DNA from: Acetobacter okinawensis
GTDB taxonomy: Bacteria; Pseudomonadota; Alphaproteobacteria; Acetobacterales; Acetobacteraceae
DNA: 64,000 nt
Assembly (NCBI RefSeq): GCF_002153655.1
Contig: NZ_JOPJ01000014.1
Span: 1 to 64,000 of the forward strand
Reading direction: 5' to 3'
Shown here one piece after another: positions 28,318 through 36,886 of the stretch. The notes under the pieces were generated by a model that was not told where the DNA came from, made no database searches, and saw only the letters and a program-made list of their open reading frames with translations. The first letter of the stretch is position 1. Every line of letters begins with the position of its first letter. The translations under genes were made by a program, and so were the position numbers.

Positions 28318-29097
28318 ATGGAACTGGGACTTTCTGGCCGTCACGCACTGGTCTGTGGTGCAAGCCGTGGCATGGGGCGCGCCATTGCGCTGCTTTTGGC
28401 AAAGGAAGATGTTGACCTGACCCTCGTGGCGCGTGACGCGACCAAGCTGGAGGAAACGGTCCACCTGATCGGCAACAGGCCGGGGCGGACGGTAAACTGT
28501 GTTGCGGCGGACATTACATCCGAACAAGGTAGGCAACATATTTTTGAAGCCTGCCCTGAGCCTGACATCCTCATCAACAACGGCGCAGGCATGCCGCCGG
28601 GCGATTTTCGCGAATGGAGGCGGGAGGACTGGATCAGGGGGATCGATACCATGATGCTCGCCCCCATAGAGATGATCCGTCTGGCCATAGATGGCATGAT
28701 TGCCCGCAGGTTTGGCCGCATTGTCAATCTGGCATCCCGGAGTGTGAAAAGCCCGCAGGCGGAAATGGGGCTTTCCAATGCATCGCGCTCGGGGCTGGTT
28801 GCGTTCTCGTCCGGGCTGTCGCGGCAGGTGATTGCGCATAATGTGACAATCAACAATGTCCTGCCCGGTATCATCGATTCCGAGGCCCAGTACGCGCATG
28901 TGCAGGATTTGGCAAAGCGCACAGGCCGTAGTTATGCAGATATCTGGAACGAGCGGGCTGCCCGCACGCCTGCGGCACGGTATGGCCTGCCTGTTGAGGT
29001 AGCAACGGCTGTTGGTTTTTTCTGTTCACAGGCAAGTGGCTTTGTCACCGGGCAGAGCCTGCTGGTGGATGGTGGGGACTACAGCGGAATTTTTTAG
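28318..29097 (+). CDS. SDR-family protein lacking the catalytic Tyr/Lys
   Basis: A 259-residue Rossmann protein with the cofactor motif GASRGMG (14-20), Asp-containing AADIT, and the NNGAG strand (87-91). The catalytic-loop Ser140 is present in NLAS. The positions that should be Tyr and Lys (YxxxK, 13 and 17 residues after that Ser) are Ser153 and Arg157 in GLSNASRSG. This pattern occurs in an SDR subgroup of uncertain chemistry, so ordinary ketoreductase action is doubtful. The start is ATG 28318 after GGGGGAGA. It ends the first sub-block of the island; 164 bases follow. Confidence 0.85.
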   Translation: MELGLSGRHALVCGASRGMGRAIALLLAKEDVDLTLVARDATKLEETVHLIGNRPGRTVNCVAADITSEQGRQHIFEACPEPDILINNGAGMPPGDFREWRREDWIRGIDTMMLAPIEMIRLAIDGMIARRFGRIVNLASRSVKSPQAEMGLSNASRSGLVAFSSGLSRQVIAHNVTINNVLPGIIDSEAQYAHVQDLAKRTGRSYADIWNERAARTPAARYGLPVEVATAVGFFCSQASGFVTGQSLLVDGGDYSGIF

Positions 29098-29113
29098 GGG
29101 CTAAAACCGGCGG

Positions 29114-29172
29114 TATTCCAAAAAGTAATGGCCAAGAGATTTTTTTTCGTGTTTCATTACGAAAACGGAATA
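29114..29172. promoter_or_regulatory. Nested inverted repeat upstream of the 2-hydroxyacid dehydrogenase
   Basis: TATTCC-N5-GTAATG is mirrored by CATTAC-N6-GGAATA across 24 bases, both arm pairs centred at about 29143. A -10-like TAGAAT overlaps the right end (29171-29176). It could be a two-site operator or an RNA stem-loop and marks a probable internal regulatory point of the island. Confidence 0.5.
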
Positions 29173-29261
29173 GAATAACCCGCCCGTGTATGCTCCTATG
29201 AGACGAATTGAGATGGAACCACAGGGTTCATCATTCTATCAAATAGTAAGGGAAGTAAGTC

Positions 29262-30233
29262 ATGACAAAACCCTGGCGCGGAGACAAACCCCAGATTTGT
29301 GTAGCCCATGCACATTATGACCTGAAAGGCGAGCTGGCCCGGCGGGGGTCCCCCTACCCCTGCACGCAGGTGACCTCGCTTGATGCTCTGGAAAAAGTTG
29401 CGCACGATGCGGAAGTGCTGGTTGTTTCCATGCTTTGGAAAGATCGCATTCTGGATTGGACTCCCAACCTCAAACTGGTGCAGTCCGTCAGTGCGGGTGT
29501 GGACCACTATGGGCAGGACCTGTTCCGTGAGCGGGGCATTCATCTGTGCAGTGCACAGGGTGTGAACGCCAATGCGGTTTCGGACCATGCCATGGGCCTG
29601 CTCCTTAACCTGTCCCGCCGGTTGTATGAGGCGCGTGACGACCAGAAAAAATCCTACTGGCGGCCGACAAGCACCAAGGCGGACGAACGCCTGCATGAGC
29701 TGAGCAGCAAGACCGTCCTGATCGTGGGTTTTGGTGGCATTGGTGCGCGTGTTGCATCCCTATGCCGTGCATTTGGCATGAATGTTATTGCGATGCGTCG
29801 TTCCGTTCCCGAAACATCACCCGAAGGTGTGCGGATTATTGGCCAGAAGGATTTTCTGTCCACCCTGCCGCTGGCTGATGTGGTGATCCTGACCTGCCCG
29901 CTGACGCCAGAAACATTCGGGCTTATGGGTGTGGATGCGTTTGCGGCCATGCGCCCCGATGCAGTTCTGATTAACGTGGCGCGCGGTAAGGTGGTGGATG
30001 AGGCCGCCATGATTGATGTGTTGCAGTCTGGCAAGCTTGCAGCCGCAGCACTGGATACATTTGTGGAAGAGCCACTCCCCGCATCCTCCCCGCTGTGGGG
30101 GATGGAAAACGTGGTGGTCACGCCGCATGCGGCTGGTGAAACGCAGTTTTACGAGCGCAATGTTGTGGACATTCTGCTGCACAACATTCAGGCCATGGAA
30201 ACAGGTGGCGCTTTGAAAAACCAGATAGTCTAA
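29262..30233 (+). CDS. D-isomer-specific 2-hydroxyacid dehydrogenase
   Basis: A 323-residue NAD(P)H-dependent enzyme that interconverts 2-oxoacids and D-2-hydroxyacids. The nucleotide-binding loop is GFGGIG (156-161), and the catalytic triad is visible as Arg241 in NVARG, Glu270 in VEEPLP and His289 in TPHAAG. The loop after the second strand has Arg-Arg (MRRS, 178-181), which favours NADPH. In this setting it could reduce the 2-oxoacid made by the aminotransferase or by the DadA-like enzyme. It starts after GGGAAG and is separated from the ABC transporter genes by a GC-rich hairpin. Confidence 0.9.
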   Translation: MTKPWRGDKPQICVAHAHYDLKGELARRGSPYPCTQVTSLDALEKVAHDAEVLVVSMLWKDRILDWTPNLKLVQSVSAGVDHYGQDLFRERGIHLCSAQGVNANAVSDHAMGLLLNLSRRLYEARDDQKKSYWRPTSTKADERLHELSSKTVLIVGFGGIGARVASLCRAFGMNVIAMRRSVPETSPEGVRIIGQKDFLSTLPLADVVILTCPLTPETFGLMGVDAFAAMRPDAVLINVARGKVVDEAAMIDVLQSGKLAAAALDTFVEEPLPASSPLWGMENVVVTPHAAGETQFYERNVVDILLHNIQAMETGGALKNQIV

Positions 30234-30263
30234 AACCGGATATACGAACCGGATTGTTCTCTG

Positions 30264-30297
30264 GCCGGGGTGTCAAGGCTGTATCCGACACCCCGGC
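30264..30297 (+). other. GC-rich intercistronic hairpin
   Basis: GCCGGGGTGTC and GACACCCCGGC form a perfect 11-bp stem with a 12-base loop, 31 bases after the dehydrogenase and 34 before the binding-protein start. No T-run follows. Such stems often protect mRNA ends next to highly expressed binding-protein genes. Confidence 0.65.
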
Positions 30298-30330
30298 AAA
30301 TATGATCTAGTTGCTGAAAGAGAGGTTGCC

Positions 30331-31182
30331 GTGACAACTCGTCGAGCCTTTGCATCTGTTTTTTCGATGGCGGGAGTGGCGGCTGTTGCTGCTGCTGTTC
30401 CAGGTTTGAACACGACACAAGCAGCAGCAGCGGAAGGCGGCACGCTGGAGCGTATCAGAGCTTCGGGCAAGCTGCGCACAGCGGCTGTTCCGGGGGCTGA
30501 GCCTTTCTTTCATAAGGATATTATGACCGGAGGCTGGAGTGGCGCCTGCCTGGAGATGGCCGCAAACATGGCCGAAACCCTACAGGTCAAGCTTGAGGTC
30601 ATAGAGGCGGAGTGGGGTGCTTCCGTCATGGATTTGCAGACAGGCAAAATCGACATCATGTTTGCCCTCAGCCCCACACCCGCGCGCGCTTTGCAGATTG
30701 CCTTTAGCGACATTGCAATTAACAACTCCTTTACTGCGATCGTCAAAAAAGGACTGGTTGCCAAAACATGGGACGATATCAATAAGCCTGAAGTGCGCGT
30801 GGCGTTTGATACCGGCTCTTCCCACGATATTTTCGTGCGCAGGCGTCTGCCGCACTGCACGCCCGTTGCGGTTCAGTCCCCAACAGATGCCATTATGGCC
30901 CTGCAAACAGGCCGGGCAGACTGCGTGGTGCAGGTGGTGGTGATTGCATCGGTCATGCATGCACGGAACCCGAATATTGGGGACCTTGTTATGCCCACCC
31001 CCATTGCGCACCAGCCTACGTGCATTGGGGTGCCTGCAACAGCGGATTCACGTTTCCTGACATTTGTAAACAACTGGCTGCTTTACTCACGCTCCGAAAG
31101 CATTGTGCAGGAGTGGATGTACAAAGCATTGCAGGAAAACCATGTGGATATTGCCAGCCTGCCCGCAGGTCTCGAGTTTTAA
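30331..31182 (+). CDS. Amino-acid ABC transporter, periplasmic binding protein
   Basis: A 283-residue exported protein of the polar amino-acid binding (SBP family 3) type. A signal sequence (RRAF then an Ala/Val core, cleavage near TQAAAA, about 31-36) precedes GTLERIRASGKLRTA, the usual first strand. ASVMDLQTGKIDIMFA and SPTDAIMALQTGRADCV are the family's two hinge-region segments. The start is a GTG at 30331 after AGAGAGG. It is followed by its permease (14 bases) and ATPase. The ligand is unknown but likely amino-acid-like. Confidence 0.88.
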   Translation: MTTRRAFASVFSMAGVAAVAAAVPGLNTTQAAAAEGGTLERIRASGKLRTAAVPGAEPFFHKDIMTGGWSGACLEMAANMAETLQVKLEVIEAEWGASVMDLQTGKIDIMFALSPTPARALQIAFSDIAINNSFTAIVKKGLVAKTWDDINKPEVRVAFDTGSSHDIFVRRRLPHCTPVAVQSPTDAIMALQTGRADCVVQVVVIASVMHARNPNIGDLVMPTPIAHQPTCIGVPATADSRFLTFVNNWLLYSRSESIVQEWMYKALQENHVDIASLPAGLEF

Positions 31183-31196
31183 AAAGGGGCATATCC

Positions 31197-31856
31197 ATGA
31201 ACTATCATTGGGATTTTGGGGACGTTCTGCACTACTGGCCCCTGTTTGAAACCGGTCTGGGTTATACGCTGGGGTTTACGCTTATCAGCGCCCTTATTGG
31301 CATGGTCACAGGGGCTTTGCTGACGCTGTTGCGCCGGAGCGGGTGGAAAATACTGTCCGTGCCTGCTGTGGCATTTGTTGAGGTCTTCCGGTGTACCCCA
31401 GCACTTGTCCAGCTTGTCTGGTGCTACTACGCGTTGCCTGTGGTGCTGGGTATTACGCTCTCCCCCATGATGGCGGCCCTGCTTGCCCTGTCGTGTTATG
31501 GCGCGGCATTTTACAGCGAAATTTTTCGGGCCGGGCTGGATACAGTGGAGATAGGGCAGTGGGATGCAGCCTATGCGCTGGGTATGCGCCCGTTTACCGC
31601 CCTACGCCGTGTTATTGGCCCACAGGCCTTTAAAATCATGATTGCACCACTGGTCAGCCAGTTTGTGCTCCAGCTTAAAAATACCTCGCTTGTTTCCGTC
31701 GTGACGGTGCCAGACCTGGTCTATCAGGGGCAGATGGTGGCATCCGCCACGTATAAGCCTTTGGAAGTCTATACAACAATTGCCATCATCTATTTTGCGA
31801 TCCTGTTCCCGATCACGCAGGTGGCCCGTATTCTGGAGCGCCGTTATCATGTCTAA
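31197..31856 (+). CDS. Amino-acid ABC transporter, permease
   Basis: A 219-residue inner-membrane permease of the His/Glu/Gln type with five hydrophobic segments and the EAA loop around AYALGMRPFTALRRVIGPQA (about 124-143), which docks to the ATPase. FRCTPALVQLVW is the typical conserved region after the second helix. Only one permease gene is present, so the channel is probably a homodimer. The ATG at 31197 follows AAAGGGGC, and the last eight bases overlap the ATPase gene. Confidence 0.92.
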   Translation: MNYHWDFGDVLHYWPLFETGLGYTLGFTLISALIGMVTGALLTLLRRSGWKILSVPAVAFVEVFRCTPALVQLVWCYYALPVVLGITLSPMMAALLALSCYGAAFYSEIFRAGLDTVEIGQWDAAYALGMRPFTALRRVIGPQAFKIMIAPLVSQFVLQLKNTSLVSVVTVPDLVYQGQMVASATYKPLEVYTTIAIIYFAILFPITQVARILERRYHV

Positions 31857-32619
31857 AGAAGTGATGATTGACGTTGTTAATCTGGAAAAATCATTTGGAA
31901 AACACAAGGTTCTGGAGGACATCTCCTTTTCTGTCCCCAAAGGGAAGGTCATTGCGTTGATCGGGCCGAGTGGTTCGGGCAAATCGACCCTGCTGCGCTG
32001 TATCAACCTGCTGGAAATGCCAGATGCCGGGGCCATTACAATCAATGGCAAAACAATGGACTTTGGCATTCTCTCGCTGCGTTACCGCACCACGGAACTG
32101 GCGGCGTTCCGGGCTGAGACAGGCATGGTGTTCCAGTCGTTCAATCTGTTCCCGAACATGACTGTTCTGGAAAATGTTATGGCTGGGCAGCGGTTTGTAA
32201 AAGGTATTTCCAAAGATCAGGCAGAACTTATAGCCCGCCCGCTTCTAGCACAGGTTGGTATGGAGGGCTTTGCCGCCAGCATGCCGCAGCGCCTCTCCGG
32301 TGGGCAGAAGCAGCGCGTTGCCATTGCCCGTGCTTTGGCCATGAACCCCAAGGTCATGCTGTTTGATGAGGCGACATCCGCCCTTGATCCGCAACGTGTG
32401 GCCGAAATTCTGACGATTATGCGGGAGCTGGCGCAGGCTGGCATGACGCAGGTTGTTGTTACCCATGAGATGTCCTACGCGCGGGACGTGGCGGACATTG
32501 TCATGTTCATGGCCGATGGGCGTGTGGTTGAGTCAGGTCCGGCCCGGCAGGTCATAGAAGACCCGCAGGAAGAGCGTACCAAAGATTTTCTAAAACACTT
32601 TCACGCAGGGTGTTCGTGA
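31849..32619 (+). CDS. Amino-acid ABC transporter, ATP-binding protein
   Basis: A 256-residue ABC ATPase of the GlnQ/HisP type. Walker A GPSGSGKST at 39-47, Q-loop in FQSFNLFPNM, signature LSGGQKQRVAIARAL, Walker B MLFDEATSALDP and the switch His in VTHEMSYARD are all intact. An insertion of about ten residues (KTMDFGILSLRYRT) sits between Walker A and the Q-loop. The start overlaps the permease by eight bases, and the DadA-like gene begins one base after its stop, tying import to oxidation of the imported compound. Confidence 0.93.
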   Translation: MSKEVMIDVVNLEKSFGKHKVLEDISFSVPKGKVIALIGPSGSGKSTLLRCINLLEMPDAGAITINGKTMDFGILSLRYRTTELAAFRAETGMVFQSFNLFPNMTVLENVMAGQRFVKGISKDQAELIARPLLAQVGMEGFAASMPQRLSGGQKQRVAIARALAMNPKVMLFDEATSALDPQRVAEILTIMRELAQAGMTQVVVTHEMSYARDVADIVMFMADGRVVESGPARQVIEDPQEERTKDFLKHFHAGCS

Positions 32620-32620
32620 C

Positions 32621-33916
32621 ATGGATAAACCAAATACAGAGTGCGCCGCCACACATGTTGTTGTGGTCGGGGGAGGGATTGTTGGTGTTACAACCGCGCT
32701 TGAGCTGCGTTTGCGTGGGCATGAGGTAACACTGCTGTCCATGGACAAGCCCGGTTCGCAGGAAGCGGCAAGTTATGGCAACGCGGGCTGGCTGAACCCC
32801 GGCTCGGTTGTTCCGCTGTCCATGCCCGGGATGTGGAAAAAAATTCCCGGGTACCTGCTTGCCTCTAACGGGCCGCTCAAACTCCGTCCTTCTGCGTTGT
32901 TGCAGTCATGGCAGTGGCTTTTGGGGTTTGTGGCCTGTGGCGCTACGCAAAAGCGTGTCCGGCGTATAGCGCGTGCGCTGCGCCCGTTTTTGGCAGATTC
33001 CGCCGCACGGCACAGCGCGCTGGCCGAAGCCGCAGGTGTGCCAGAACTGATTGAGAAAAAGGGCCTGCTGGTCGTTTATCCCAATAAAGCTGCGTACGAG
33101 GCCGATGCACTGGCATGGAGCCTCAGGCGCGAGAACAATGTTGTCTGGAAAACAATGGAGCGCGCGGAACTGGTGGCGCTATGCCCTGAACTGGGCGAGC
33201 GTTACCAGTATGGGGCCTTTATTGTTGATGGCGCGCATTGTCGCAGCCCGGGGGGGTATGTGGCCGCGCTGGCTCAGTACGCAGAAAAAAAGGGCGTGCG
33301 CTATATTTCCGGCTGTGCGGAAAAATTCCTGATTGATGGCGGAAAAATCTCCGGTGTTGTCTATAATGGCAACAAGCTTGCATGTGACCATCTGGTTATT
33401 GCGGGGGGTATGGGCTCGGTGGAGCTTGCATCCCAGATCGGGGATAAGCTGCCATTGGTCAGCGAGCGGGGCTACCACGTGGAAGTGCCCGGTGCTGAAG
33501 GTGGGTTGCCAATCCCGGTTATGATGTCCGACCTCAAATTCGGGATTACTCCCATGACTGGCGGGTTGCGGGCAGCCGGGCAGGTGGAGTTTGCCCTCAA
33601 GGGCGCTGCACCGGACTGGCGGCGCGCGCGCATTTTGCTGGATTGCCTGCGTGAGGGCCTGCCACGCCTGAAAATTGGTGGTTTTTCCACAACCAACCAC
33701 TGGATGGGCAACCGCCCATCCACGCCAGACTGCCTGCCAGTTATTGGGCCGTCCTCCAAAGTTGGTGGGGTTTATTACGCCACCGGGCATGGGCACCTTG
33801 GGCTGGTAAGTGCGCCACTTACGGCTGAATTTATTGCGCGTCTGATCGCTGGGGATGCGGTGCCCGAGGTGGCTCCCTATACGGTGGAGCGTTTTTGTCG
33901 TGGCGGCAAAGAATAG
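32621..33916 (+). CDS. D-amino-acid dehydrogenase-like FAD oxidoreductase (DadA-like)
   Basis: A 431-residue DAO-family flavoprotein, close in size to DadA. The FAD-binding GGGIVGVTTALEL motif is at 17-29, SQEAASYGNAGWLNPG (about 45-60) is the DadA-like segment near the flavin, and a C-terminal ATGHGHLGLVSAP closes the FAD site. DadA enzymes oxidise D-amino acids to imino acids, which hydrolyse to 2-oxoacid and ammonia, and pass electrons to the respiratory chain. No membrane helix is seen, as in DadA. It is tightly packed between the ABC ATPase (one base) and the MFS gene (eight bases). Confidence 0.87.
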   Translation: MDKPNTECAATHVVVVGGGIVGVTTALELRLRGHEVTLLSMDKPGSQEAASYGNAGWLNPGSVVPLSMPGMWKKIPGYLLASNGPLKLRPSALLQSWQWLLGFVACGATQKRVRRIARALRPFLADSAARHSALAEAAGVPELIEKKGLLVVYPNKAAYEADALAWSLRRENNVVWKTMERAELVALCPELGERYQYGAFIVDGAHCRSPGGYVAALAQYAEKKGVRYISGCAEKFLIDGGKISGVVYNGNKLACDHLVIAGGMGSVELASQIGDKLPLVSERGYHVEVPGAEGGLPIPVMMSDLKFGITPMTGGLRAAGQVEFALKGAAPDWRRARILLDCLREGLPRLKIGGFSTTNHWMGNRPSTPDCLPVIGPSSKVGGVYYATGHGHLGLVSAPLTAEFIARLIAGDAVPEVAPYTVERFCRGGKE

Positions 33917-33924
33917 GCAGTTCC

Positions 33925-35286
33925 ATGACCACACAGTTGGCGGCCCCGGTTCAGTCGGTTCAAAAGGGTGCATTGAGCGCGATTTTTCTTGCAGTGTTTC
34001 TCGCTGTGCTGGATTACGCGGTCGCCAATATTGCGTTGCCGACAATTGGTCAGGACCTCCATACGTCTGCATCTGTTTCCATCTGGGTGGTCAATGCTTA
34101 CCAGTTGGTCAACTGCATGCTGCTGTTGCCGCTGGCTACTTTTGCTGAGCGGGTTGGGGCCAAGTCTGTCTGTATTGGCGGGCTGCTTGTTCTGGTTGTG
34201 GGTTCGGTCATCTGTAGTCTTGCAAACCAGTTGTGGGTTCTGGCTCTGGCCCGCGGCATACAGGGGGCGGGTGGGGCTGCCATTATGGCGGTCAACACAG
34301 CACTGGTGCGCATGGTGTGCCCCCCCGCCAGGCTGGGGCACAGTCTGGCGCTGAACGCGCTGATTACGTCTTTGGCGGTGGCGGTTGGTCCATCTGTTGC
34401 GGGGGGTATTCTTTACCTCACCGGTTCATGGCGCTGGCTGTTTTTGTTTAACCTGCCTGTGGGGCTTCTGGCGGCATTTGTCAGCTTTGTTTATCTGCCC
34501 CGTACTCCCGGGACTGAACGCAGGATTGATAAATCCTCTGTCATACTCAACATGTTAACATTCAGCCTGACGTTGGTTGGGTGTGACTTTCTGGCCCGTG
34601 GTGAATGGGTTTTTGGCGGCAGCCTTGTGCTGGGTTTGGGTATTGTCTGCGGTCTGCTCCTGTTTTTGCGCCAGAAAGGTCAGGCAGCCCCCCTGCTGCC
34701 GTTGGACCTGCTTGCCAGGCGGGACTTTTCCATTGGTATCACGGCCTGTTTTTTAGGCTACACGGCTGCAAATTTCTTTATGATTTCCATGCCATTTTCC
34801 TTAACGGAACTCTTTGGTCGCTCCCCAGTCATGACCGGCATGCTGCTGACGCCCTGGCCCGGTTCCATGGTTATGGTGGGGCCGTTGGTGGCTTATCTGG
34901 CCAACAAAATTCCAGCGCAGGTTCTCTCTGCCATAGGGCTTGTTATTGCAGGTTGTGGCTTTCTGCTGGTGCGCCTGACACCGTTTGATGCCAGTAATCT
35001 TGATATTATGTGGCGCTTTGCGGTGGCTGGGGTGGGGTTTGCTTTTTTTGTTTCGCCCAACAACCGCCTTACTCTTGTTGCCACTCCCCATGAGCGGAGC
35101 AGTAGTGCAAGTGGCATGATCTCCCTTGCCAGAATTATGGGGCAAACGTGTGGTGCAACCTGTGTCGCCCTGATTTTGGCGCATGTTATGCAGTTTCCGG
35201 TTCTGCTTTGTCTGGACTGCGCGGTTGCGGTTGCATGGGGGGGCGCACTGCTCTGCTCAAGCCGTATTCTCTACAGGAGGTTCTGA
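33925..35286 (+). CDS. MFS transporter, DHA2 (14-TMS) family
   Basis: A 453-residue inner-membrane antiporter related to EmrB/QacA/SmvA. Conserved elements are LDYAVANIALPTIGQDL (TMS1, about 28-44), the basic loop FAERVGAKSV, ARGIQGAGGAAIM in TMS4 and the antiporter-like GPSVAGGIL in TMS5. DHA2 proteins usually export drugs or metabolites. Within the island it may expel the hydroxyacid/oxoacid product or a toxic analogue. The ATG at 33925 follows the DadA-like stop by eight bases. Its TGA overlaps the ATG of the LysR gene. Confidence 0.88.
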   Translation: MTTQLAAPVQSVQKGALSAIFLAVFLAVLDYAVANIALPTIGQDLHTSASVSIWVVNAYQLVNCMLLLPLATFAERVGAKSVCIGGLLVLVVGSVICSLANQLWVLALARGIQGAGGAAIMAVNTALVRMVCPPARLGHSLALNALITSLAVAVGPSVAGGILYLTGSWRWLFLFNLPVGLLAAFVSFVYLPRTPGTERRIDKSSVILNMLTFSLTLVGCDFLARGEWVFGGSLVLGLGIVCGLLLFLRQKGQAAPLLPLDLLARRDFSIGITACFLGYTAANFFMISMPFSLTELFGRSPVMTGMLLTPWPGSMVMVGPLVAYLANKIPAQVLSAIGLVIAGCGFLLVRLTPFDASNLDIMWRFAVAGVGFAFFVSPNNRLTLVATPHERSSSASGMISLARIMGQTCGATCVALILAHVMQFPVLLCLDCAVAVAWGGALLCSSRILYRRF

Positions 35287-36248
35287 TGCTTATACCGCGT
35301 CGTCTGATTCCTTCCATTCCTGAACTTCTGGCGTTCGAGGCTGTGGCCCGGCACCAGAACTTCAGCGCCGCTGCGGAAGAACTCTGCCTGACGCAGGGGG
35401 CCATTAGCAAACAGATCCGGAATATGGAGCTTACACTCGGGGTTTCGCTTTTTGATCGCAGGCGTAAAAGACTGGTCATGACCCGGCAGGCCAAGTCCAT
35501 ACTGCCTTCTATTGTGTCCATTCTGGAGCAGATTGCAGGTGCGGCGTACCGCATTATTTCTTCCGGTAATGGCGAAAATACACTCAGCCTGCATATATTT
35601 TCCACGTTTTCTTCCCGCTGGCTTATTCCGCGCCTGCCACGGTTTATTGAAAAAAACCCGGATGTACGGATCAGCCTGACGACGGTTTTTCAACCTTTCA
35701 GTTTTGAAAATTCGGATTGTGACATTGCCATACACTACGGGGCGGCGGTTTGGCCTGATGGCCAGCTTTTCCATATTTTTGACGAAACAATAGTCCCTGT
35801 TTGCAGCCCCGCTTACCGTGAGCGCATGCAGCTTAAAGCGGCTAAGGATGTGGCGCGCGCCAACCTTATCCAGCTTACAACGCGCCCCGCCTTGTGGGAG
35901 TTCTGGTTTGCCGAGGTGGGGGTGGATGTGGAGTCTCCTTTCCATGGCAATGTGTTTGACCAGTTCAATGCAACAATAGAAGCGGCTGTTGCCGGGCTGG
36001 GGGTGGCACTTGTTCCCAGTATTTTTGTGGAGCGGGAACTGGCGGAAGGGGAGTTGTGTATTGTTACGGAAGAAAAAATCCGCTCGCGGGGGGCATACTA
36101 TGTGGTCACGCCAACAGAAAAGGCACACGACCCACTGATTACCCGCTTCATACGTTGGATCTGTGCGGAGAGCGCATCTTACAATGAGGCGGATATGGCC
36201 GAAGGTAACGCAGTCAAATTTAACGGATATGAAGGACTTGGAAATTGA
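35286..36248 (+). CDS. LysR-family transcriptional regulator (GcvA-like)
   Basis: A 320-residue regulator with an N-terminal winged helix (PELLAFEAVARHQNFSAAAEEL, then LTQGAISKQIRNME, about 11-50) and a C-terminal co-inducer domain (about 95-295) including the GAAVWPDGQLF and EAAVAGLGVALVPS segments of the GcvA/AmpR branch. It is co-oriented with and overlaps the MFS gene (TGATG), preceded by AGGAGG, which is unusual since LysR genes are mostly divergent from their targets. Its end overlaps the RidA-like gene. It may control the island together with the Lrp-type protein. Confidence 0.92.
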   Translation: MLIPRRLIPSIPELLAFEAVARHQNFSAAAEELCLTQGAISKQIRNMELTLGVSLFDRRRKRLVMTRQAKSILPSIVSILEQIAGAAYRIISSGNGENTLSLHIFSTFSSRWLIPRLPRFIEKNPDVRISLTTVFQPFSFENSDCDIAIHYGAAVWPDGQLFHIFDETIVPVCSPAYRERMQLKAAKDVARANLIQLTTRPALWEFWFAEVGVDVESPFHGNVFDQFNATIEAAVAGLGVALVPSIFVERELAEGELCIVTEEKIRSRGAYYVVTPTEKAHDPLITRFIRWICAESASYNEADMAEGNAVKFNGYEGLGN

Positions 36249-36598
36249 GTGATATAACCTACATTGATACAAACCACCGTCGTTCACGCGCTGTGGTGGC
36301 TGGGGGCACGGTCTATATTGCCGGGCATACGGGCCAAGACCGCACCAAGGATGCGGCAGGGCAGGCAAAAGATATTCTTGCTGCCATAGAAGCGTTGCTG
36401 GAGCAGGCAGGCAGCGGCAAGGACCGACTGCTGAACGTGACAATCATGCTTGCATGCATGGATGATTTTAATGCGGTGAATGAAGTGTATGATCAATGGA
36501 TTGTTGCAGGAAAAGCACCAGCGCGCTGCTGTAGCGAAGTAAAGCTGGCTTTTCCCGATATATTGGTTGAAGTGACGGCCATTGCGCAACTAAGATAG
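36245..36598 (+). CDS. RidA-family protein without the deaminase Arg
   Basis: A 117-residue protein of the YjgF/YER057c/UK114 (Rid) family, normally a trimer with ligand sites between subunits. RidA proper hydrolyses reactive enamines/imines using an Arg equivalent to Escherichia coli Arg105. In the aligned segment PARCCSEVKLAFPD that position is Leu101, so imine deaminase activity is not expected from the motif. The start is a TTG at 36245 inside the LysR stop region. Position after a DadA-like enzyme still suggests a link to imino-acid chemistry. A strong terminator follows. Confidence 0.88.
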   Translation: MSDITYIDTNHRRSRAVVAGGTVYIAGHTGQDRTKDAAGQAKDILAAIEALLEQAGSGKDRLLNVTIMLACMDDFNAVNEVYDQWIVAGKAPARCCSEVKLAFPDILVEVTAIAQLR

Positions 36599-36615
36599 CT
36601 GCCACGTTACCTGAG

Positions 36616-36648
36616 AAGCCCATAAGCACCCGCTTATGGGCTTTTTTT
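36616..36648 (+). terminator. Rho-independent terminator of the catabolic island
   Basis: AAGCCCATAAGC pairs perfectly with GCTTATGGGCTT (12 bp, loop ACCC) and is followed by a run of T. It lies 17 bases after the RidA-like stop. Confidence 0.95.
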
Positions 36649-36886
36649 GTAGCTAAATGCTCTGAAAAAGAATGGTTGGATGAATTTATTTTCGGATTTT
36701 TTCATGGAATGTCTCGGGCCGAACAAGATATAACGATATCGAAACGATGTGTACGAATAGAGCTTCCAACGGGCCGTTAGTGTCACTCAGCACCATTTAG
36801 CTATCTGATCGATGAGAGACCGTCGTCACTGTTGATCGCCAGACCGTATTCATCCTGTGCAAATTTGTCGGGAGGCAGGAAAACTT

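Noticed and set aside
31020-31196. Upstream extension of the ABC permease into the binding-protein gene
   Set aside because: It overlaps the binding-protein coding sequence. ATG 31197 has AAAGGGG upstream and gives a normal permease N-terminus.
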